From contig JBGTKH010000532.1 in NCBI GenBank assembly GCA_041744735.1, positions 1 through 23,037 of the forward strand: a DNA stretch of 23,037 nucleotides. Direction: 5' to 3'. This document shows, piece by piece, positions 7,350-14,601 of this stretch. Each line of letters starts with the position of its first letter. Position 1 is the stretch's first letter. The notes beneath the pieces were generated by a model that had not been told where the DNA came from, made no database searches, and saw only the letters and a program-made list of their open reading frames with translations. The stretch comes from JBGTKH01 sp041744735 (GTDB lineage: Bacteria; Planctomycetota; Planctomycetia; Pirellulales; Pirellulaceae). Both the position numbers and the translations under genes were made by a program.

Positions 7350-8354
7350 CTAAAGGCCGCTCTGCGGGATCGGTTGTCCATCCTGGCGATTGCCCAGGTT
7401 GGCGAAGATTGACTGCTCGACGTTGTAGCTGATGCCGCGCACCGAGCCGTCGCAAAAAACCGCGTAAAAGTTGCTCTGGTGTGCGCTGCCGTACGTCGGC
7501 GGTGGGACGACCCCAACGGTATCCTTTCGAGGCGGAAAATAGTTGGCGTGGCTCGATCGAAACACGTCGTTGTTGTAGCCGGTGTACATGCTTTCGTTGT
7601 CGGCCGAGTCGGTGCCGCTTTGCCAGCGGCGCGGCTCAAGATACTTTTCGCCCACGGCAATGGTGTGGGTCGTACCGTCGGTAATGTCTGCCGTCGTAAC
7701 GCGGCTGGTACGATATGATATTCCTGTCTCCTCAAGTGGTGTCGGCGGCGGAGAGGGCAGCGGTGTGCCCACCGTCCAACCTGGCCCGGGACCACCGACG
7801 GCACATCCAGAACTACACTCATTGCGCGGATAATCACCGCAATTGGCCGAATAATCAGTCTTGGCGACGCGAGGCGCATAGTCCGCGTCGTTCATCTGAT
7901 ACGGCGTGGGCAATAACTGTGGCTGGCGTCGCGAGGGACAGTGAAGCGCTTTGACGTGGCTTTCCAGGCGCTGGCGGTGGTCGGCCATTTTCTGGGCACC
8001 GGTTTGTCCGCTACCCAGATCATAGATCGCTTGCTGCTCGACGAACGGCAAGATGTTGAACACCCACCCGCCCGGTTGTTGCTCGCCGAAGCCCTGATCG
8101 GGATCACCGGACCAATTCCAACCCCAGCCGCCGGTAGGAAAGGCTTTGTGAACGTCGTGATGATTCTGGAACGCCAAACCGATTTGTTTCAGGTTGTTGG
8201 TGCACTGAGTGCGACGGGCCGACTCGCGCGCCGCCTGAACCGCGGGCAGCAACAGCGCCACTAAGATCCCGATGATGGCAATCACCACCAGCAACTCCAC
8301 CAACGTAAAGCCGCGCTTGTGCCGCATGCTGCATCCCGCCTCGTGGTTCACCAT
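7350..8354 (-). CDS. DUF1559 prepilin-type protein
   Basis: A 334-residue pseudopilin-like protein. It starts with a type IV prepilin leader and helix (GFTLVELLVVIAIIGILVAL at residues 15-34, cleavage expected after Gly15), followed by LLPAVQAARESARRTQCTNN and LKQIGLAFQNHHD, the standard DUF1559 opening. The C-terminus has the family's H-X9-DG type ending (YAVFCDGSVRGISY). Planctomycete genomes carry dozens of these; their role, perhaps surface filaments or secretion, is not established. The start at 8354 has AAGGCGG upstream; ATG 8327 (MRHKRGFTL) is an alternative. It follows the EF-hand lipoprotein gene by 44 bases on the same strand, a common pairing, and the two probably form an operon. 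Confidence 0.93.
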   Translation of the reverse strand: MVNHEAGCSMRHKRGFTLVELLVVIAIIGILVALLLPAVQAARESARRTQCTNNLKQIGLAFQNHHDVHKAFPTGGWGWNWSGDPDQGFGEQQPGGWVFNILPFVEQQAIYDLGSGQTGAQKMADHRQRLESHVKALHCPSRRQPQLLPTPYQMNDADYAPRVAKTDYSANCGDYPRNECSSGCAVGGPGPGWTVGTPLPSPPPTPLEETGISYRTSRVTTADITDGTTHTIAVGEKYLEPRRWQSGTDSADNESMYTGYNNDVFRSSHANYFPPRKDTVGVVPPPTYGSAHQSNFYAVFCDGSVRGISYNVEQSIFANLGNRQDGQPIPQSGL

Positions 8355-8398
8355 ATTTGCCGCCTTGTGTTAAGTCCCGATTTAGAAAGAACGCATAA

Positions 8399-9004
8399 CT
8401 ATCGACTAGTAAGCTCAATGACCACCGTTCGCTCCAATCCCGGCACATCCGTGGCCACCTCTTGCCCCAGCGTTGTTTGGCTATTGTAGCGCGCCGGTAG
8501 GGTCTCTTTGCCAGTATCGTCCTTTTTGGAAATCTCGACGCGGAAGATCCCGCAGTGCATTACTCGCCCTTGCTCCCCTTCGATGGCTAACGCCGCGATG
8601 CCTCCGGCATCAGTCGTGGCGGACGCCGGTTTTACCTCAGGGCCCATGAGCTTTTCGGGGGTCATAAGGATCTCGGCGCCGGCCAGAGGTTGACCGTTCA
8701 ACAAGACTTGGCAGGCAAACGGCATTAGCGCGATTTCGTCTTTCTTATACGTCGTGACGCGCGCGACGATCTCGTTTTTAGAAATCGTTCCATTGCCGTC
8801 CGTGTCAATCGACTTCAAAGCCGCTTTCAGACCCGGCGCCTTGTCCAACTCGGCAGCAGTGAGTTGGCCGTCGCCATTGGTATCGTAGTCCGCCATCGCT
8901 TGAGCGCCCGCGGCGGCTGGCGAAAGGGTGGGAATTTTGGGTGCCGAATCGCAGGAGCAGATTAACAGCAACAACAACCAAGGTAGGCGCGAGAGGTTTT
9001 GCAT
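8399..9004 (-). CDS. EF-hand lipoprotein with C-terminal Ig-like region
   Basis: A 201-residue protein with a lipoprotein signal: a hydrophobic LPWLLLLLICS followed by Cys18 (lipobox ICSC). Two EF-hand loops follow, DTNGDGQLTAAE (residues 41-52) and DTDGNGTISKNE (67-78), both with the full set of calcium-binding side chains. From about residue 92 it has a beta-rich domain (CQVLLNGQPLAGAEILMTPE, ATTDAGGIAAL, FRVEISKKD) like the carboxypeptidase-regulatory or transthyretin-like modules seen in planctomycete lipoproteins. It is probably anchored in a membrane and binds calcium. It is the first gene of the pair with the DUF1559 protein. The partner it acts on is unknown. Confidence 0.88.
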   Translation of the reverse strand: MQNLSRLPWLLLLLICSCDSAPKIPTLSPAAAGAQAMADYDTNGDGQLTAAELDKAPGLKAALKSIDTDGNGTISKNEIVARVTTYKKDEIALMPFACQVLLNGQPLAGAEILMTPEKLMGPEVKPASATTDAGGIAALAIEGEQGRVMHCGIFRVEISKKDDTGKETLPARYNSQTTLGQEVATDVPGLERTVVIELTSR

Positions 9005-9421
9005 ATACAGGCGAAGTTTGTAACGGAGAGGTCACATGCCAATGGAAAGCAAGACGGAGCTATTGTAAACAACGACGGACATGCGCGTCCATCCTCCTCC
9101 GCGATTCATTTGTTGAAGCTGCACAAGATGTACGACGGGCCTCCGAGCGCTTGCCGTTACCTACAATTCGGCACCACCACCGACCCTGCGTCGGCGGTTC
9201 AATGATTGAACGCTAACATCGCCAATCCTTTGCTAAAACAGGCCCCGCCGACCCCGTGTCGGTGGACGTAATGATTGAATGGTCGGTGGGGAGCGAGTCG
9301 ATTTGCGAGGCGTTTGTAGCGGCCAGTCAACAAGCCACCGACACGGGGTCGGTGGTGAAATGTGGCTAAGGGCAAGGCGCGGAGGCGGCTCGGAGGCCGC
9401 CCTGCGATAATTAAGGCCTTA
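9005..9421. other. intergenic stretch with palindromes, no gene
   Basis: These 417 bases separate the lipoprotein gene from purK. I see no convincing coding region. The stretch holds three hairpin repeats (9177-9355) and, just 3' of purK, a GGCGGC/GCCGCC stem (9384-9401) that could stop purK transcription but lacks a T-run. Confidence 0.6.
9177..9355. repeat. three copies of a CCACCGAC/GTCGGTGG palindrome
   Basis: Copies of about 21 bases lie at 9177-9197, 9245-9265 and 9335-9355, each with stem CCACCGAC (or CCGCCGAC) and GTCGGTGG (or GTCGGCGG) around a five-base loop. The first two are followed by AATGATTGAA, which in the first copy is part of a perfect TTCAATGATTGAA palindrome. Spacing is 68 and 90 bases. 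This is a small cluster of REP-like repeats. Confidence 0.75.
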
Positions 9422-10561
9422 TCAGGCGGACTCCAACACCTGCCGCGCCGCAATCACGCGCCGGGCCGCTGCTTCGGCGGTGTCTGCCAACGCTGTTAGG
9501 TGTCCCATTTTTCGGCCGGGCCGCGCTTCGCGCTTGCCATACAGGTGGAGTTTTACTTCGGGGAAAGCGCACACCTTGGCCCAATTCGGTGAGCCCTGGT
9601 TCCACAAATCGCCTAGCAAATTCGCCATCGCCGCCGGGCGCAGCGGTTGGCTCGAGCCCAACGGCAGGCCGCACACGGCGCGGACTTGCTGTTCGAATTG
9701 ACAAGTCACGTGAGCGTCGATCGTCAGGTGCCCCGAGTTATGCGGGCGCGGCGCCAATTCGTTAATCAACAGGCTGCCGTCGTGCTTCAGGAACATCTCG
9801 ACGCACAGTACGCCCACGACGTTCAGCTTGTGGAAGACCGCGCGCGTAATCTCGACGGCGTCGGACTCCACGCGCGGGCTGACGCCGGCCGGGCAGACCG
9901 ATACGTCCAGAATGTGATTGCGATGCGAGTTCGCCATTGGACCGTAGTACTCGAACGAACCATCGCAACCGCGGGCTCCGACGACGGACACTTCACGCTC
10001 GAAATCGATGTACGCTTCCAAGATGGCTTCGTTCGTCTTCAGTTGATTCCACGCCCGTTCGGCATCCTCCGCCGCGAGGATCATCGCCTGGCCTTTGCCG
10101 TCATAGCCCCAGGCGGCAGTTTTCAACACCGCGGGAATTCCCAAGTGGCCGAGCGCTGCGTGCAACTCGTCCAGCGAGCGAACCGCCGCGAACGGAGTGA
10201 CCGGCAGTCCGGCGTTCTGCAAGAATGTTTTCTCGCGCAAGCGGTTTTGCGTAGTCTGCAGCACGCTGCCATCGGGCCGCACCGGCGCGTAGCGGGCGGC
10301 GACTTCGGTGGTCGCGGCCGGCACGTTCTCGAACTCGAACGTGACGACCGATACGCCGCGCGCGAACTCGGCCACGGCGTCCAAGTCTTCATAGGCTCGA
10401 TTGATCTCGACGTCCGCAATTTGTCCCGTCGGCGTGTCGTTTTCGGGAGAGAGGACGTGCACGCGGTAACCCAACCGCCGCGCGGCGATGGCAAACATGC
10501 GGCCGAGCTGCCCGCTGCCTAGAACGCCCAATGTCGAGCCGGGCGGAATCACGCGACTCAT
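9422..10561 (-). CDS. purK: 5-(carboxyamino)imidazole ribonucleotide synthase
   Basis: PurK uses ATP and bicarbonate to carboxylate AIR to N5-CAIR in purine synthesis. The 379 residues are normal for the family. An N-terminal GSGQLGRMFAIAARRLGYRV (residues 15-34) is followed by the FEFENVP motif (75-81), the ATP-grasp core (PAVLKTAAWGYDGKGQ, EAYIDFEREVSV) and the metal-site signature INELAPRPHNSGH near 270. The start overlaps the purE stop by four bases (ATGA), so the two are coupled and made from one transcript. The C-terminal part (GKREARPGRKMGHLTAL) is also as in other PurK proteins. Nothing is missing. Confidence 0.97.
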   Translation of the reverse strand: MSRVIPPGSTLGVLGSGQLGRMFAIAARRLGYRVHVLSPENDTPTGQIADVEINRAYEDLDAVAEFARGVSVVTFEFENVPAATTEVAARYAPVRPDGSVLQTTQNRLREKTFLQNAGLPVTPFAAVRSLDELHAALGHLGIPAVLKTAAWGYDGKGQAMILAAEDAERAWNQLKTNEAILEAYIDFEREVSVVGARGCDGSFEYYGPMANSHRNHILDVSVCPAGVSPRVESDAVEITRAVFHKLNVVGVLCVEMFLKHDGSLLINELAPRPHNSGHLTIDAHVTCQFEQQVRAVCGLPLGSSQPLRPAAMANLLGDLWNQGSPNWAKVCAFPEVKLHLYGKREARPGRKMGHLTALADTAEAAARRVIAARQVLESA

Positions 10562-11052
10562 AGCTGGGAATCTTTCAGTACTTGGTCGGCCTGTTGCTGG
10601 TGGAATTGCTTCAGCTTCTCGCGCAGCTCGGGCCGCTGATTGGCCAGAATGCGGATCGCCAACAGCGCCGCGTTTTTAGCGCCCGATTCGCCGATCGCCA
10701 ACGTTCCGACCGGCACACCGCCGGGCATCTGCACGATCGAAAGCAACGAGTCGAGCCCGGACAGCGCGCGACTTTGCACCGGCACGCCCAGCACGGGCAG
10801 TGTGGTTTGGGCGGCGACCATTCCCGGCAGATGCGCCGCGCCGCCGGCCCCGGCAATGATCACTTCGATGCCCCGCTGTTCCGCCTCGCGCGCATACTCG
10901 CACATCCACGCGGGCGTGCGATGCGCCGACACCACGCGCCGCTCGTGCGGCACGGCGAATTGCTCCAGCATCTCCGCCGCGTGGCGCATCGTGTCCCAAT
11001 CGGACTTGCTGCCCATGATAATGCCGACCCAGGGAGTTGCGGTGGAAGTCAT
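10558..11052 (-). CDS. purE: N5-CAIR mutase (class I PurE)
   Basis: PurE moves the carboxyl group of N5-CAIR to C4 to give CAIR, the step after PurK. The 164 residues carry GIIMGSKSDWDTMRHAAEML (residues 10-29), the SAHRTP motif (42-47) with the catalytic His, and AGAGGAAHLPGMVAAQTTLP with the nucleotide-binding loop. Presence of purK next door marks it as class I (mutase) rather than the class II carboxylase. The last residues are KDSQL, then TGA overlapping purK. Bases between 11053 and 11130, its leader region, hold a double-hairpin repeat. Confidence 0.97.
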   Translation of the reverse strand: MTSTATPWVGIIMGSKSDWDTMRHAAEMLEQFAVPHERRVVSAHRTPAWMCEYAREAEQRGIEVIIAGAGGAAHLPGMVAAQTTLPVLGVPVQSRALSGLDSLLSIVQMPGGVPVGTLAIGESGAKNAALLAIRILANQRPELREKLKQFHQQQADQVLKDSQL

Positions 11053-11069
11053 CGTTCGCCTGCCGGGAC

Positions 11070-11128
11070 GTAGCAGAAGTCGTGAGACTTCTGAGTTCTG
11101 GCTACTGAACTCTGACGAGTTCAGCTAC
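11070..11128. repeat. double-hairpin repeat upstream of purE
   Basis: Bounded by GTAGC and GCTAC, it contains two stems: AGAAGTCGTGAGACTTCT (loop GTGA) and GAACTCTGACGAGTTC (loop TGAC). The first stem has the same core (GAAGTCGTGAGACTTC) and the same GTAGC/GCTAC boundaries as the small mobile element at 14259 and 16917, but the GGTAGTGGTACA ends are absent. It sits in the purE leader. Confidence 0.7.
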
Positions 11129-11224
11129 GGGGTGTCTTACTTTCAGCGTGCACTACTTGTTGTAACAAACAACCGCCGGCTTGGCGACTACTGCAGGCCG
11201 CGCACGACCGCACGCAACACACCC

Positions 11225-11254
11225 TTGCCGCGGGCCGATCTACTTTGTTACACT
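11225..11254 (+). promoter_or_regulatory. possible sigma-70-type promoter for the 29-residue gene
   Basis: TTGCCG, an 18-base spacer, then TACACT, about 100 bases before the GTG start of the small basic protein. The match to TTGACA/TATAAT is partial (four of six bases in each box), and no other support is visible. Confidence 0.3.
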
Positions 11255-11355
11255 ACCGCTTCGCCGCGTGTTTGGCGGCCGGGCTCGTCGGCGGCGAGCG
11301 ACGAACATTGGCCCGGCCTCATCCCAAATGTACGATCAACCTCACGGAGCACAGC

Positions 11356-11445
11356 GTGGGCACGAAGAAAACCGGCAAAGGTCGGCGTAAGCTCGGCCGC
11401 AAGAAGCGGCGGATGCGCGCCAAGATTCGCCATCGCAAGAAGTAG
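11356..11445 (+). CDS. 29-residue highly basic protein, possible ribosomal protein
   Basis: The frame GTG...TAG encodes 29 residues, of which about 19 are Lys, Arg or His: GTKKTGKGRRKLGRKKRRMR followed by AKIRHRKK. CGGAG lies six to ten bases before the GTG, which supports this start over the longer frame from 11245. From memory, near-identical small proteins are conserved across planctomycetes, and the pattern recalls the AURKAIP1/COX24 motif found in the actinobacterial ribosomal protein bL37. That link is inference. Rich basic content and tiny size fit binding to rRNA. It stands alone; the gap 11446-11666 to the next gene holds nothing I recognise. Confidence 0.7.
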   Translation: MGTKKTGKGRRKLGRKKRRMRAKIRHRKK

Positions 11446-11666
11446 TTCGCCGCTCGCGATTCCGTTCGCCGCCAGCGGGTAAGTCTCTGCCGCGCCAGCC
11501 TGCGCATAAGTCAGCATACGATCGCGCCAGTGCGGGCTGCGCGCTCGTTAACCGCAACCCAATCGTAACATCACGTCCCCTCCCCTGCTTCCCGTTGGGC
11601 GCGGCTGAACGACTCTCCAACCGCAATCACCTCAATGAACCTCGCGTTGAAAAACGTCACCGTCGA

Positions 11667-12581
11667 ATGACCGGCGCACCGAATCAACGCGATGAATCCG
11701 GCAATCAGACAACCGCCCGGCTGCTGGTGGTCACGGCCGCGTTGATGTGGAGCAGCGGCGGGTTCTTCATGAAATCGCCGCTGTTCGAGGGCTGGCCGGG
11801 TCCGGTGATGGCGTTTTGGCGAGCCGCGTTTGCCAGCCTCGTCCTGCTGCCGATGGTTCGGCGGCCGCGTTGGTCGCTGAAGTTAGTGCCCATGGTCCTG
11901 GTCTTCGCTGCCATGAACGTGACGTATTTGACGTCGATGTCGATCACGGAAGCGTCGATCGCCATTTGGCTGCAGGGCACAGCGCCGGCGTGGGTGTTTC
12001 TGGTAACGCTGTTATGGCTGCGCGAGCCGGTGCACTTCCGCGATTGGCTCATGCTCGGTTTCGCGGCGGCCGGCATGTCGCTCATACTGTTCCACGAACT
12101 GCAAGGCGAAGCTCCGGCCGGCGTCGCGTACGGGCTGCTCTCGGGCGTGTTCTACGCCGGCATCGTGTTGTCGCTGCGTCAACTGCGAGATTACGAATCG
12201 CTGTGGCTGGTCGCGCTCAACCACGTCGTCACGGCCGTCATCCTAGCACCGGTCATGGTCTATCAGGCGGCCTATCACGACTTGTGGCCACAAGGCCAGC
12301 AGTGGTTGTTCTTGGCCGGCTTCGGCATCTTGCAGATGGGCATCCCCTACGCGCTCTTTGCCCACAGCCTGCGGACCATCGCTAGCCACGAAGCAGCCGG
12401 CATCGGCCTGTTGGAACCCGTGCTGTTACCAGTGTGGGTCTACTTGGCCTGGCATAACACCGCCACCTACACGCCCCCGCGCTGGTGGACACTGATCGGC
12501 GGCAGCCTGATCCTGACGGGTCTTTTGATTCGCTACCTGGGAGCGAACCGCCGACGGATAGACAAAGTAACCAGTGAATGA
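11667..12581 (+). CDS. EamA/DMT-family transporter
   Basis: A 304-residue integral membrane protein with two EamA (DUF6) repeats and about ten helices. The first repeat runs from ARLLVVTAALMWSSGGFFMK to DWLMLGFAAAGMSLILF and includes the family's ASIAIWLQGTAPAWVFLVTL with the LREP motif. The second runs from GVAYGLLSGVFYAGIVLSLR to WWTLIGGSLILTGLLIRYLG with EAAGIGLLEPVLLPVWVYL. Such carriers export or import small metabolites such as amino acids; substrate unknown. The frame is open to TTG 11595, but ATG 11667 gives the normal length. It is convergent with the symporter gene, 33 bases away. Confidence 0.9.
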   Translation: MTGAPNQRDESGNQTTARLLVVTAALMWSSGGFFMKSPLFEGWPGPVMAFWRAAFASLVLLPMVRRPRWSLKLVPMVLVFAAMNVTYLTSMSITEASIAIWLQGTAPAWVFLVTLLWLREPVHFRDWLMLGFAAAGMSLILFHELQGEAPAGVAYGLLSGVFYAGIVLSLRQLRDYESLWLVALNHVVTAVILAPVMVYQAAYHDLWPQGQQWLFLAGFGILQMGIPYALFAHSLRTIASHEAAGIGLLEPVLLPVWVYLAWHNTATYTPPRWWTLIGGSLILTGLLIRYLGANRRRIDKVTSE

Positions 12582-12614
12582 CGCTCGTCACAGCACGCTG
12601 ACCGTCAACGGCCG

Positions 12615-14072
12615 TCACTCATTTCGCGACTGAGTCGAGAACAGTCCAACCACCACGTACACGCCGATGCCGACGCCCAAGCCAACCCACACTTCGTGAA
12701 TCTTCGTCCAGGCGTAATCCTTACCCCAGTCATAATTGATCGCCACGAACCAGGCCATGACCACGGCCGAGCCGATGATGACGCTGGCCACGGCCGCGTT
12801 CTCGCCCGGCTTGCGCCAGTACAGGCCGATTACCAGCGCGGGAAAGAAGCAGGCGCCGTAGAGCGAACCGGAGAAGGCGGTCAGCTTAACGATGTCGTCG
12901 GCCAGCGGCGTGAGCGCGGCCAGCATGCTGGCCAACGATACGACCACGACCCAGATCCGCGTGCGATTCACGGCCGCATCGCCGGTGCCGTCCGGCGAGA
13001 TCAGGTCGTGGTCAATCGAGGCGGCGGCCACCAGCAGCACGGAATCGATCGACGACATGGCGGCCGACAGCAGCACCAACAGGAACATCGTGCTCAGCAA
13101 CGGACCGAACACATTGGCAGTGCCCAGCAGATGAGGCACGACTTCGTCGGTCGACGTGATGGCACCGCTGGGAATCACGGCCCGGGCCAAGGCACCGATG
13201 GGCAGCAGGCTGATGTAAGTCACCAGAATCAGCAGCGGCGCGACGATCGCGCCCACGCGCACGGCCGAGGCGTCTTTCAACCCATAGAACCGCGAAAGCT
13301 GCCGCGGCTCGACCAGATACTTGATGCCGACCGCCAGCGACAGGGCCATGATGGTCGACCACGCCATGTTGCCTTGCCAGGAAACCAGCTTCGGATCTTG
13401 GCTGCGGAGGTTTTCCAGAATCGGCAGAAGGCCGCCGCCCTGATACAGCACGGCGGCAATCATCGCCACCGCACCCACGACCATCAGTATGCCTTGCAAG
13501 GCGTCGGTCAGCACGACCGATTCAAAACCGCCGGCCAGCGTGTACGCAGTCACGACAACAAAGATCAGCATCACCGCCCACAGATAAGGCACCTGCAGCA
13601 AACCTTCGAGTGCCAGCGCCGAGCCTCGGTAGATCGCCACCAAGTAAACGATTGATGCGAAGACCACGATGGCCGCCGCCGTTTGCCGCAGCCGCATGGA
13701 TTTGTAGCGATGGCCCAGGAAGTCGGCCACGGTCAGCGAGCCATATTGCTTGGTCAGCGGCACAAAACGCGGGGCGACGAAAACCCACGATGCACAGCAA
13801 CACGCGACCAGCACCACGCCGCCTATGCACCAAACCAATCCCACTTCCCAACTCTTGCCCGCCGCCCCGATGAACGTGTTGGTGCTCATGAACGTGGCGT
13901 AGAACGACAGGGCAATCAGCCACCCGCCCAACCCGCGGCCAGCCACCAGATAATCGTCCAGCGTGCGAACCCGCTGCTGCCCGACCCGCGCGTGATGCGC
14001 CAGGATCATCAGGTAGACGATCACCAACGCCAATTGCAGCCAGTGTTCGGTAAGCCAAGTCATGCCATCCAT
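12615..14072 (-). CDS. sodium:solute symporter (SSS family)
   Basis: A 485-residue membrane protein of the SSS family (LeuT fold, about 13 helices), which uses the sodium gradient for uptake of sugars, amino acids or organic acids; substrate not predictable. Key stretches are RTLDDYLVAGRGLGGWLIAL near the N-terminus, SFYATFMSTNTFIGAAGKSW (the substrate/sodium region of helices 1-2), TAYTLAGGFESVVLTDALQG (the GG..V..TD..Q motif), and LLSAAMSSIDSVLLVAAASI (the helix carrying the second sodium-site serines). ATG 14072 is used; ATG 14063 is nearly as good. No regulatory partner is visible nearby. Confidence 0.92.
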   Translation of the reverse strand: MDGMTWLTEHWLQLALVIVYLMILAHHARVGQQRVRTLDDYLVAGRGLGGWLIALSFYATFMSTNTFIGAAGKSWEVGLVWCIGGVVLVACCCASWVFVAPRFVPLTKQYGSLTVADFLGHRYKSMRLRQTAAAIVVFASIVYLVAIYRGSALALEGLLQVPYLWAVMLIFVVVTAYTLAGGFESVVLTDALQGILMVVGAVAMIAAVLYQGGGLLPILENLRSQDPKLVSWQGNMAWSTIMALSLAVGIKYLVEPRQLSRFYGLKDASAVRVGAIVAPLLILVTYISLLPIGALARAVIPSGAITSTDEVVPHLLGTANVFGPLLSTMFLLVLLSAAMSSIDSVLLVAAASIDHDLISPDGTGDAAVNRTRIWVVVVSLASMLAALTPLADDIVKLTAFSGSLYGACFFPALVIGLYWRKPGENAAVASVIIGSAVVMAWFVAINYDWGKDYAWTKIHEVWVGLGVGIGVYVVVGLFSTQSRNE

Positions 14073-14132
14073 CTCATGCTAAGAATTCGTCGAAGCTGCG
14101 GGACGTTAGAAACTCACGACTAACGAATCGAC

Positions 14133-14601
14133 CTATGCATCCGCAAGCAATGCGGCAAGTCGAATTCTCATTTCGTCGGCAGAAACAGCGCGAATCAGGA
14201 ATCGCTTATTCGGCGACGTGACTCCCGCGAACAGTTCGATCTGCGACTTGCGCAGCCGGGTAGTGGTACATTTTGGTAGCCGAAGTCGTGAGACTTCGGA
14301 AGTGTCACCACTTCCGCTACGGCAACTTGTACCACTACACATTTTGGTAGCCGAAGTCGTGAGACTTCGGAAGTGTCACCACTTCCGCTACGGCAACTTG
14401 TACCACTACACGCAGCCGCAGCGACTTGCAAAGTACGTCGATCACGGCTCGGTTGGCTTTGCCTTTCTCGGCAACTTGTGTTACGGCAACTTTCAACGCT
14501 CCGTTTTGCTCGCCACGCACCGCCGACACGCGCGAACCGGGCGCCGCACGTACCGGCAGAATCACTCCGTCGGGATGAATCACGAGTTCGATCACGCCCA
14601 C
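14133..14601 (-). pseudogene. DUF167 (YggU-like) gene interrupted by a mobile element
   Basis: The 5' part (14419-14601) encodes GVIELVIHPDGVILPVRAAP to RAVIDVLCKSLRLR, with the DUF167 core VRAAPGSR, and GALKVAVTQVAEKGKANRAV. The 3' part (14133-14258) encodes LRKSQIELFAGVTSPNKRFL to LAALLADA, matching the usual DUF167 C-terminus (S...G..SR.K). Between them lies the element at 14259-14410. Removing it together with one copy of the 8-base duplication CGCAGCCG rejoins the frame as KSLRLRKSQIELF and restores a 102-residue protein, the normal family length. As it stands, translation leaves the frame and stops inside the element. The GTG start overlaps the acyltransferase stop (TAGTG). Family function is poorly known. 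Confidence 0.88.
14259..14410 (+). mobile_element. small non-autonomous inverted-repeat element (family A), tandem copy
   Basis: The insert begins GGTAGTGGTACA and ends TGTACCACTACA, so its ends are inverted repeats, and it is flanked on both sides by CGCAGCCG (14251-14258 and 14411-14418). It contains a 71-base unit twice in tandem (14268-14338 and 14339-14409, identical). Each unit has two stem-loops, CCGAAGTCGTGAGACTTCGG and GGAAGTGTCACCACTTCC, inside GGTAGC/GCTACGG. The first 80 bases are identical to the reverse complement of 16917-16997. It has no coding capacity, so a transposase must act in trans. An 8-base duplication and ends starting GG fit several families (for example IS1595 or ISL3); this is not decided. 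Confidence 0.9.

Noticed and set aside
9384..9401. GGCGGC/GCCGCC stem as a sure purK terminator
   Set aside because: No T-run follows on the relevant strand and such stems are common in this GC-rich sequence.
9955..10522. Long ORFs opposite purK, DUF1501 and the acyltransferase
   Set aside because: They are antisense frames of GC-rich coding sequence, rich in Arg, Ala, Gly and His, with no recognisable domains.
11245..11445. Longer 66-residue reading of the small basic protein
   Set aside because: The first 37 residues look random and the GTG at 11356 has a good ribosome site.
14268..14409. Two-copy tandem repeat as a small CRISPR array
   Set aside because: The units are identical throughout with no spacers, and the ends are inverted repeats with a target duplication.
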